Shown here one piece after another: positions 1-5,475 of a stretch of DNA of 5,475 nt (position 1 is its first letter; each line of letters opens with the position of its first letter). Made by a program: the position numbers and the translations under genes. The notes below the pieces were generated by a model. The model worked only from the letters and a program-made list of their open reading frames with translations, was not told where the DNA came from and ran no database searches. Source of the DNA: Candidatus Zixiibacteriota bacterium (GTDB lineage Bacteria > Zixibacteria > MSB-5A5 > JAABVY01 > JAHJOQ01); assembly GCA_030631455.1 (NCBI GenBank), contig DAOVLC010000123.1, positions 1 to 5,475 on the forward strand, read 5' to 3'.

Positions 1-338
1 AGGCGACTGGTGGCGATCAATCGGGAAAGGTGCATGAGGCCGGTGTCATCCTGCTGAAGATATCCTCATTCGCATTCCCGTTTATCGGGATGTTCATAGC
101 GATCGAGGAGGTTTTCACGGCCGCCGGGAAGAACGTGCCGGCCATGGTGTTCAACATAGGAGGCAACTGGATTCTGGAAATCCCGCTGATACTTCTTCTC
201 GCACATGCGGTAGGATGGGCAGAGATCGGGGTCTGGGTTGCGATGACATTATCCGCAGCGATTGGTACCCTGGCATTCCTCTGGTATTACGGAAAAAAGA
301 CCTGGCTGGAGCACAGGATCGGACCTGCCCAATCCTAA
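1..338 (+). CDS. MATE-family efflux transporter, C-terminal fragment (5' end outside window)
   Basis: The frame is open from the first full codon (base 3) to TAA at 336-338, giving about 111 residues of a protein that begins upstream. A GTG at 30 is internal, since the same frame runs on upstream without a stop. The fragment holds the last hydrophobic helices of a polytopic membrane protein. The stretch FPFIGMFIAIEEVFTAAGKN is followed by PAMVFNIGGNWILEIPLILL and then a final helix around ATLSAAIG-type residues, ending in a short basic tail. The pattern of a helix, a 'gAGkn..pa' turn, a helix with N and P, and a last helix is typical of the C-terminal half of MATE (NorM/DinF-like) proteins. 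These export drugs or metabolites across the inner membrane in exchange for Na+ or H+. Substrate and subfamily cannot be told from this piece. The stop codon overlaps the stop of the convergent ACT-domain gene, so no terminator fits between them. Confidence 0.82.
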   Translation, partial: ATGGDQSGKVHEAGVILLKISSFAFPFIGMFIAIEEVFTAAGKNVPAMVFNIGGNWILEIPLILLLAHAVGWAEIGVWVAMTLSAAIGTLAFLWYYGKKTWLEHRIGPAQS

Positions 339-808
339 GCTTCAGAGACTACATCAAACTCCTTTTTCAACACCTTCTCGGCCTCATCTATCTGCGACAC
401 CTTCACCATGCAGCTTATGGATGAGAGTGATGTCGCTATGGCCTCGATGTTGATGCCTGCTCTGGAAAGAGCAGAGAAGAGTCTGCCACCGGAGCCGGGC
501 TGACCGGATAGCATGTGCCAGGATAGAGTCAGGATGGCAATGTTGGATCGCGATGAGATCGAGTCGAACTGCAACGTATCCTTCATGTTGTTTACGACTT
601 CAATCGCGGCATCGACATCCTTCTCGCTCACCGCAAACGCGATATTAGCGCGGTTTCTCTTGCCGGGACTCGAAATGACCAGTTCAACATTCAGGCCTTT
701 GGCTCCGAGCGCTCCGAATATGTCTGCGGCGATACCCGGATTGTCCGGAACATTCTGGATGACTACTTCAGCTACATCGCACATGGTATTCAAATGAACA
801 TCAGACAT
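335..808 (-). CDS. Stand-alone tandem ACT-domain protein, like the regulatory domain of aspartokinase
   Basis: This 157-residue protein consists of two ACT domains and almost nothing else. ACT1 spans about residues 13-80 and contains VPDNPGIAADIFGAL, followed by GLNVELVISS. ACT2 spans about residues 89-157 and contains GRLFSALSRAGINIEAIATS, then SSISCMVKV and a final helix. These match the C-terminal regulatory half of aspartokinase (LysC), which binds lysine or threonine, but the amino-acid kinase domain is absent and no kinase gene is adjacent. The ATG at 808 is chosen because AAGGGAG (814-820 on the minus strand) lies 5 bases upstream. The longer frame starting at 856 would run back into the promoter palindrome. 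A role as an amino-acid-sensing partner subunit or free sensor is inferred. In Bacillus aspartokinase II a similar regulatory-domain subunit is made from an internal start inside lysC, whereas here it is a separate gene. The family call is firm, while ligand and partner are unknown. Confidence 0.8.
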   Translation of the reverse strand: MSDVHLNTMCDVAEVVIQNVPDNPGIAADIFGALGAKGLNVELVISSPGKRNRANIAFAVSEKDVDAAIEVVNNMKDTLQFDSISSRSNIAILTLSWHMLSGQPGSGGRLFSALSRAGINIEAIATSLSSISCMVKVSQIDEAEKVLKKEFDVVSEA

Positions 809-827
809 AGATACTCCCTTCAAGATT

Positions 828-856
828 AGTGTATCGGTTCCTGCAATTAAAGTCAA
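828..856 (-). promoter_or_regulatory. Candidate sigma-70-type promoter for the ACT-domain gene
   Basis: Read on the minus strand, TTGACT (851-856) is followed after exactly 17 bases by TACACT (828-833). They match the -35 and -10 consensus at 5 of 6 and 4 of 6 positions. Transcription would start near 821, just before the AAGGGAG ribosome-binding site (814-820) and the ATG at 808, leaving a very short leader. The -35 box lies within the left arm of the inverted repeat at 849-876. The call rests on motif match and spacing alone. Confidence 0.5.
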
Positions 857-876
857 TCCCTTTTTGGATTGACTTT
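849..876. promoter_or_regulatory. Perfect 11-bp inverted repeat between divergent promoters (candidate operator)
   Basis: The left arm AAAGTCAATCC (849-859) and right arm GGATTGACTTT (866-876) are exact reverse complements separated by six bases, CTTTTT. The repeat sits in the only intergenic gap of the window. Each arm contains the TTGACT -35 hexamer of a promoter firing outward. A dimeric regulator bound here would cover both -35 boxes at once. On RNA it could form a hairpin, but neither strand has a U-tract following the stem, so it does not look like an intrinsic terminator. No known operator family was recognised. Confidence 0.6.
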
Positions 877-897
877 GAAAAAAGAGATCACTTAAAT
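869..897 (+). promoter_or_regulatory. Candidate sigma-70-type promoter for the binding protein/kinase/regulator operon
   Basis: TTGACT (869-874) is followed after 17 bases by TTAAAT (892-897), matching the -35 and -10 consensus at 5 of 6 and 4 of 6 positions. The predicted transcription start is about 903-905, coinciding with the ATG at 904. The -35 box lies within the right arm of the inverted repeat. Mirror placement relative to the minus-strand promoter supports it. The -10 box is weak on its own. Confidence 0.45.
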
Positions 898-903
898 GCT
901 GGC

Positions 904-2664
904 ATGTTAATATCTTTAAAGACTGTTCTTGCCCTGCTTTTCTCTGCTCATATTTACGTTTTAGCTTTGTCGGCAGGGATCAGCGCTGACATGAGCGGCG
1001 GGGAGACGCCTGCGGTGGTTGTGTACAAAATCGACGGGAGGATATACCTTTCGCTTGGCCGCCTTGCCGGTATTTCCGGCAACTGGCTGGCTAATCGGGT
1101 TTCGGGGGGGGGAACCGATCTCCGGGAGCCCCTGACATGGTTGGGTGATGATCTGTGCAGGATCGAACCATCTGCGGAAATCGCCCGAACGATCGAGGTT
1201 GGTGATACACTCTGGATGGCCGCAGTTATGTTGCCTGATTCTCGCACGTCGGGGAAGAGTGTCAGGTGGGCCCTTACGAGGCTGCCGCTTTCGGTCGACA
1301 GAGCGCCTGTCGGCCTGATTGACTGGGACTTCCGCGAGGCGCTGTACAGCCGCCACGGCGAGTTTGTCGAGCGAATCGAGGTGGATGAGAGCGGTAATTC
1401 GGTCTGGCATCTCTGGCCTGACAAAGAGATGCGCTTCTCGAATGGCAAATCTGTCGATGCTGATGCTATCATTGAATCGCTGAGATGGTTGTGCAACAGG
1501 AAACAGCCGTTCTCTGTGTGGGCCGAGCATTTCGATCTGGTAGATGACTCACTATACTGCGTCAAATCAAGTCCGTTCAATATTCAGACAGATTTTCCAA
1601 GCTATTGCGGGCGACAACTATCAGGTATTGACGCTCCTGGATTCTATCTGATCGATGTCGGCAGCCCTGACGCGATATTGCATGGATACGCAATCGGATC
1701 AGGCGCGTATCGTATAGCAGACATGTCGGACTCGCTGATAATCCTGTGCGGACGACGTGATCTGTACAGCACTTGCTCAGTCGACACAATCGTGCTCCAG
1801 CTATACGATTCATACGAAGCCGCCAAGCTTGCGTTCGAACTCGGAGAGGCCGACATCATTGAAATCGCGCCTTACGACGTGAAGAAATTCGAGAACAGCT
1901 ACCAGGTGATGTCAGAAACACTGAACGCCGCAGTGTTTCTCAGCGTCAACAACAGCAGGCCGTACTTTGCCGACAACCTGTTCGCGACCGCTGTGAGTTA
2001 TCTGGTTGACAAGGAGTCGCTTTGTCGCGTCCCGTTGGCGCAGATGGTAACACCGATTGATTTCGTACCTGTACTTTCAGAGAGTAGTATAACTCTGCCG
2101 TTTGCCCACGATCCGAGAAAGGGTCGGAAGTTGTTGCACCAAATCGACGATTTGCCAGAATTCATGTCTCTTCTGGTGATGGATCCGAATGATCCTGCGA
2201 TGGTTCGAGCCGCAGAATATATTCGGGGTATCCTTGCACGGGAGAATATCCTGGTCACCGTGTATGACAGCCCGTATTCCGCAGGCAGTTCCGAAGATGA
2301 GACGTTTATCGGTTCTTTCGACATGATGATTGCGCGGTTGGAAGACCCTGCCGGCACCGGGGCTCAATTCCTATATCAATCGTATTTTCACGGCGACTTC
2401 GGCAGGATCCAATCCAACAGATCGCTTTTTCACTCATCGGAGATCGAACAGTTGTTCCGCGAGTCCTTCACGAGCTGCTTCGGCAATACGGAGGCGGGGA
2501 AGACAGCGATGCGTCGAATCGCGTATATTCATCTTAACACGCCTTCCGGAGTGTGGCTTTACAGACCGACGAGATACATCGCGGTTTCCCAGCGTGTCGT
2601 GTCCCTCGAATTCTTATCCGGTGGAATAGTGGATTTCACGAGAATCGAGGTTGAAAAGCAATGA
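904..2664 (+). CDS. Exported solute-binding-like protein, SBP family 5 (DppA/OppA type), probable sensory component
   Basis: This 586-residue protein begins with a signal peptide: Lys6, a hydrophobic stretch at 7-24, then small residues allowing cleavage near Ala24 or Ala28. There is no lipobox cysteine. Residues 30-110 were not recognised. Family-5 binding-protein features follow. WHLWPDKEMRFSNGKSVDAD (from about 168) mirrors the 'Fh.G.plta.Dv' signature. GSGAYRI (265-271) stands for 'GTGPYk', a conserved lobe segment around VSYLVDKESL (364-373) follows, and the C-terminal WLYRPTRYIAVSQRV motif starts near 551. The family normally delivers peptides or nickel to ABC transporters, but no permease or ATPase lies here. 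The gene overlaps a histidine kinase by ATGA at 2661-2664, so a ligand-sensing role beside the kinase is inferred. The ATG at 904 starts the signal peptide. A GTG at 829 in frame would translate through the promoter. No good ribosome-binding site precedes 904. Eight cysteines and a nine-G run (1104-1112) are unusual. Confidence 0.72.
   Translation: MLISLKTVLALLFSAHIYVLALSAGISADMSGGETPAVVVYKIDGRIYLSLGRLAGISGNWLANRVSGGGTDLREPLTWLGDDLCRIEPSAEIARTIEVGDTLWMAAVMLPDSRTSGKSVRWALTRLPLSVDRAPVGLIDWDFREALYSRHGEFVERIEVDESGNSVWHLWPDKEMRFSNGKSVDADAIIESLRWLCNRKQPFSVWAEHFDLVDDSLYCVKSSPFNIQTDFPSYCGRQLSGIDAPGFYLIDVGSPDAILHGYAIGSGAYRIADMSDSLIILCGRRDLYSTCSVDTIVLQLYDSYEAAKLAFELGEADIIEIAPYDVKKFENSYQVMSETLNAAVFLSVNNSRPYFADNLFATAVSYLVDKESLCRVPLAQMVTPIDFVPVLSESSITLPFAHDPRKGRKLLHQIDDLPEFMSLLVMDPNDPAMVRAAEYIRGILARENILVTVYDSPYSAGSSEDETFIGSFDMMIARLEDPAGTGAQFLYQSYFHGDFGRIQSNRSLFHSSEIEQLFRESFTSCFGNTEAGKTAMRRIAYIHLNTPSGVWLYRPTRYIAVSQRVVSLEFLSGGIVDFTRIEVEKQ
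1104..1112 (+). repeat. Nine-G homopolymer tract inside the binding-protein gene
   Basis: Nine consecutive Gs span codons 67-70 (Ser-Gly-Gly-Gly), shortly after the signal peptide. At nine the reading frame is open through to 2664. Losing one G brings TGA at 1133-1135 into frame, and gaining one brings TGA at 1146-1148 into frame, so either slip would truncate the protein early. It is the longest G or C run in the window. Confidence 0.9.
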
Positions 2665-4298
2665 AAATCAGTACAAGGTACACGATCTACTCGCTCGTCG
2701 CATCCGCGATTCCACTCGGACTGGTGGTAATCATTCTGTTTTCACTCGCTCATCGTGAGCTTGGGGAAATGCGTGCCGACGATATCCGGGTTGTTGAACG
2801 TCTCGTGCGGTCGAACTTCGCGTCTCTCGAAGATGATATCTCTTCCAGGCTGACGGTAATGGCCGGCGATCTTGAATGGACCAGGCTCTTGCTGACGAAG
2901 GATGGAGACGGGCATATCGATCAGCTGGCACTCATCGAAAAGGTGACGGCCTACAATGAGATGTTGGAACTGTCATTTGTTGAGTTGATATCGTCTGACT
3001 CGACGCTGATCGCACGATCCGGGGACTACTCGAGTTTCGATACGAGAATCACAAGGCCAGTATACGATACGCCCGATTCGACTGGTATTAGATCAGGTTT
3101 GACAACGCTGAAAATAGCCGGTGATCGCTCCATCTACATGCTGGCATCGGCTCCGATATTCTACAAGGGTAATCTCATTGCCTACCTGCAGGGCGGCAAG
3201 ACTGTCGATAGGATCTTCCTTGCAGATCTTGAGAATCTGACCGGCGCGACGCTTGAATTCGACTCTTCAGAGAGTGATGCTCTCAGGATTGGGTTTCCAA
3301 CGATTGACGGTGCCGCTGAGTTAAGTCTGACTGCCTTCTTGTCGGAGTCGAAGGTCGAGCGACTTCTTAGCAGAATCCTGTGGCTTTACGCGCTTATTGC
3401 GGTAGGCGGAATACTGTTAGCCGGAGTGATCGGGTACTTTAGCTCGCGGCATCTGACTGTTCCCATCGGAGAACTGGTGCATGCGGCTGAAGAGATCTCC
3501 AGGGGCAAGTTCGAACGCAGGATTATTTGGTTTGCCAGGGACGAACTCGGTACACTAGTCGATGGGTTTAACACGATGTTTGACCGTCTCAAGAGGTCTC
3601 AGGAGAAGCTGGTTCAGTCCGAGAAGATTGCAGCATGGGATCAGATGGCGCGAAAGGTCGCTCACGAGATCAAGAATCCTCTTACACCTATCCAGGTATC
3701 TATCGAAGATATCAAAAGAAGCTACGATTCGAATAATCCGGAGTTTAGCCAGATATTGAACGACGCAGTCGAGACGATTGGCTCGGAGATATCAAGACTT
3801 AAGCGGCTCACCGATGAGTTTTCGCAGTTCGCACGATTGCCAACGCCCGTCATGACGAAGAAAGACATTCGACCGGTCGTAGCGGATGCATTGAGGATTT
3901 ACGGTGAAGAGATCAGAGCCGGGCGATTGACGTTAAGGCTGCCTAAGAGTGATGTTCCGGTCGAGATAGATGCAGACCTGTTTTCTCAGGTGCTGCTCAA
4001 CCTTGTGAAGAACGGTCTTGAGGCTTCGGGAGCCGACGGCAAGGTTGTGGTCACGGGCGAGTTGGGAAAAGGCATAGCCCGTGTGATTGTGGAAGATGAC
4101 GGGCCGGGAGTTTCTGACGACCGGGTGGCAAGGCTGTTCACTCCATACTTCACGACCAAGAAGGGCGGTACAGGATTGGGCTTGGTGATAGCTTACAGGA
4201 TTGTTTTCGATCATGGCGGCAGGATCAGATACGAGAAAGGCGATCCGAAAGGTGCCAGGTTTGTTGTCGTGCTGCCGCTAGCGGAGAGGATATCGTGA
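2661..4298 (+). CDS. Membrane sensor histidine kinase with Cache-like sensor, HAMP, HisKA and HATPase_c (NtrY/NtrB-like)
   Basis: This 545-residue kinase has TM1 at about 10-30, an extracytoplasmic region at 31-237, TM2 at about 238-261, HAMP at about 262-315, HisKA at about 320-390 and HATPase at about 430-541. The outer region ends in LASAPIFYKGNLIAYLQGGK, a pattern typical of Cache small-molecule sensors. The H-box is VAHEIKNPLTP with phospho-acceptor His335, the form usual in NtrY and NtrB relatives. The N-box is NLVKNGLEA (447-455) with Gly where Ala is usual. The remaining ATP-lid motifs are DDGPG (479-483), FTPYF (493-497) and GGTGLGL (502-508). All key residues are present, so the kinase should be active. 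There is no PAS domain between HAMP and HisKA, unlike classical NtrY. The ATG lies inside the ATGA overlap with the binding-protein gene, with GAGG at 2647-2650 as a possible ribosome-binding site. The stop overlaps the GTG of the response regulator, its probable cognate partner. Confidence 0.92.
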   Translation: MKISTRYTIYSLVASAIPLGLVVIILFSLAHRELGEMRADDIRVVERLVRSNFASLEDDISSRLTVMAGDLEWTRLLLTKDGDGHIDQLALIEKVTAYNEMLELSFVELISSDSTLIARSGDYSSFDTRITRPVYDTPDSTGIRSGLTTLKIAGDRSIYMLASAPIFYKGNLIAYLQGGKTVDRIFLADLENLTGATLEFDSSESDALRIGFPTIDGAAELSLTAFLSESKVERLLSRILWLYALIAVGGILLAGVIGYFSSRHLTVPIGELVHAAEEISRGKFERRIIWFARDELGTLVDGFNTMFDRLKRSQEKLVQSEKIAAWDQMARKVAHEIKNPLTPIQVSIEDIKRSYDSNNPEFSQILNDAVETIGSEISRLKRLTDEFSQFARLPTPVMTKKDIRPVVADALRIYGEEIRAGRLTLRLPKSDVPVEIDADLFSQVLLNLVKNGLEASGADGKVVVTGELGKGIARVIVEDDGPGVSDDRVARLFTPYFTTKKGGTGLGLVIAYRIVFDHGGRIRYEKGDPKGARFVVVLPLAERIS

Positions 4299-5475
4299 AG
4301 AAGAAGATCCTGATAGTCGACGATGAGACGAGTATTCTGAAATCGCTTTCCGGACCACTCTCGCGGGAGGGCTATTCCGTTGGAACGGCTGAGAGCTTTG
4401 CTGATGCAGTCGGCGAAAACGATGGCAGTTACGACGTTTTGCTTCTCGATGTATGGCTGCCCGATGGCGATGGAGTAGACCTTCTTAGGAAATTCAAGAA
4501 GGAATACCCCGAGCAGTCCGTAATAGTCATGTCGGGACATTCGACAATTGGAACAGCGGTTGCGGCTGTCAAATCGGGAGCGTACGATTTCCTCGAAAAA
4601 CCTCTGTCGCTCGAAAAGGTGCTCGTCACGATTGAGAATGCGCTTCATTTTCAGTCACTGCAAAAAGAGAATATTGAACTAAAGAAGACATTCCGAAAGC
4701 GATACGATCTCATCGGAGAAAGCGATGCCATCAATATTGTGAGGAGCAAGATCGAGAAGGCTGCCTCGTCGAATGCCCGGATACTGATTCGCGGTGAAAG
4801 CGGTACGGGCAAGGAGATTGTCGCGAGACAGATTCATCTGAAGAGCCAGCGCTCCACTATGCCGTTCGTCCCGGTGAACTGTGCTGCGATCCCGGATGAA
4901 TTGATCGAATCCGAACTCTTCGGACATCAGAAAGGTGCGTTCACGGGTGCCGTCAGTTCGAGAGCGGGCAAGTTTGAGGAGGCTGACGGCGGGACATTGT
5001 TTCTGGATGAAATCGGCGACATGAATTTGAGGGCGCAGGCTAAACTCTTGCGCGTAATCGAAGAGGGCGAGGTAGAGCGGCTCGGTGGCGGGACAATCGA
5101 GGTCGATGTCAGAATTATCTCCGCTACAAACAAGAATCTCCAGGAAATGATTGCCGACGATAAGTTCAGAGAGGATCTTCTCTTCAGGCTGAATGTTTTT
5201 CCGATAGAGATCGCGCCCCTGCGACACCGCAAGGATGACATCCCGCTTCTCACGAATCATTTCGTCAAGAATCTCTGCGGGGAGTATGGGAAGAAGGTCG
5301 TACCCGTGAGAAAGAGCGCGATGAAGCATCTTTGCGGGCTTGACTATCGTGGCAATGTTCGCGAGCTCAGAAATCTGGTCGAGCGGGTGTTGATTAGCAA
5401 TGATTTCTCGAATATTGATGTCGAAGACGTAAGAAACGCGCATGGGTACGCAAGTCTATTCGTTTCAGCATCGCA
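4295..5475 (+). CDS. Sigma-54-dependent response regulator, NtrC/NtrX-type (3' end outside window)
   Basis: The frame opens at GTG 4295, in a GTGA overlap with the kinase stop and behind GGAGAGGA (4283-4290), and is still open at the window end after 393 codons. The receiver domain (1-118) has acidic residues Asp9 and Asp10, phospho-acceptor Asp52 in LLLDVWLP, Ser80 and Lys102. The AAA+ sigma-54 interaction domain starts near residue 137 with the LIGES entry motif. It holds Walker A GESGTGKE (167-174), an intact GAFTGA loop (214-219), Walker [10 protein letters not shown] (234-242), RIISATN, the arginine-finger segment [13 protein letters not shown] and the late motif [14 protein letters not shown]. 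The window ends near the expected linker to a Fis-type helix-turn-helix, which should take about 60 more residues given a family size near 450. The protein should bind enhancers, contact sigma-54 RNA polymerase and open promoters with ATP when phosphorylated by the upstream kinase. The target genes are not visible here. Confidence 0.95.
   Translation, partial: MKKKILIVDDETSILKSLSGPLSREGYSVGTAESFADAVGENDGSYDVLLLDVWLPDGDGVDLLRKFKKEYPEQSVIVMSGHSTIGTAVAAVKSGAYDFLEKPLSLEKVLVTIENALHFQSLQKENIELKKTFRKRYDLIGESDAINIVRSKIEKAASSNARILIRGESGTGKEIVARQIHLKSQRSTMPFVPVNCAAIPDELIESELFGHQKGAFTGAVSSRAGKFEEADGGTLFLDEIGDMNLRAQAKLLRVIEEGEVERLGGGTIEVDVRIISATNKNLQEMIADDKFREDLLFRLNVFPIEIAPLRHRKDDIPLLTNHFVKNLCGEYGKKVVPVRKSAMKHLCGLDYRGNVRELRNLVERVLISNDFSNIDVEDVRNAHGYASLFVSAS

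Noticed and set aside
457..474. Seven-bp hairpin with GGAA loop (CTGCTCT and AGAGCAG)
   Set aside because: It lies inside the ACT coding sequence, has no T-run on either side, and is short enough to occur by chance.
513..797. Plus-strand 94-codon frame opposite the ACT gene
   Set aside because: It is antisense to a clear ACT-ACT protein and shows no domain or ribosome-binding site support.
809..856. Upstream extension of the ACT protein to a start at 856
   Set aside because: The added 16 residues are not ACT-like, would translate through the promoter region, and the ATG at 808 has a well-placed AAGGGAG.
849..876. Inverted repeat as an intrinsic terminator
   Set aside because: No U-tract follows the stem on either strand, and both neighbouring genes diverge from it, so no transcript from them would end there.
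829..903. GTG at 829 as start of the binding-protein gene
   Set aside because: It would put 25 non-signal residues, encoded by the palindrome, ahead of a good signal peptide that begins at the ATG at 904.
954..1580. Minus-strand open frames of 189-208 codons within the binding-protein gene
   Set aside because: They are low-complexity, Arg/Ser/Pro-rich translations typical of antisense shadows, while the plus frame has a signal peptide and family motifs.
4679..5443. Long minus-strand open frame of 254 codons inside the response-regulator gene
   Set aside because: It lies wholly antisense to a strongly conserved AAA+ domain, has no recognisable domain, and is explained by the codon pattern of the real gene.

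Overview
The window is compact bacterial chromosomal DNA of roughly balanced base composition, judged by eye. Genes abut or overlap, leaving only one real intergenic gap, about 95 bases at 809-903. There are no tRNA or rRNA genes, CRISPR arrays or mobile-element genes. The taxon cannot be fixed. A Cache-containing NtrY-like kinase paired with a sigma-54 activator, and a free-standing aspartokinase-type ACT protein, would fit a Gram-negative-type (diderm) lineage such as the FCB group or deltaproteobacterial relatives. That placement is inference only.

Layout. (1) Bases 1-338, plus strand: the C-terminal end of a MATE-family multidrug/Na+ efflux transporter. (2) Bases 335-808, minus strand: a 157-residue protein made of two ACT domains, resembling the regulatory tail of aspartokinase without the kinase. 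Its stop codon overlaps the stop of the convergent MATE gene. (3) Bases 809-903: a divergent control region. It holds a perfect 11-bp inverted repeat (849-876), and each arm carries a TTGACT hexamer placed as a -35 box 17 bp from a plausible -10 box, one promoter per direction. (4) Bases 904 to the window end, plus strand: a three-gene operon joined by 4-base overlaps. It encodes an exported family-5 (oligopeptide-type) solute-binding-like protein (904-2664), a membrane histidine kinase with a Cache-like extracytoplasmic domain, HAMP, HisKA and HATPase (2661-4298), and an NtrC/NtrX-type sigma-54-dependent response regulator (4295 to beyond the end).

The operon reads as a signalling unit. The binding-protein-like component probably presents a ligand to the kinase, or modulates it, outside the membrane. 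The kinase phosphorylates Asp52 of the regulator, whose intact GAFTGA AAA+ module would activate sigma-54 promoters elsewhere. No transporter permease or ATPase for the binding protein lies in the window, which favours a sensory over a transport role.

The main points for a second look are the symmetric divergent promoter/operator, a nine-G run early in the binding-protein gene that could act as a phase-variation switch, the possible leaderless start of that gene, and the orphan ACT-ACT protein.
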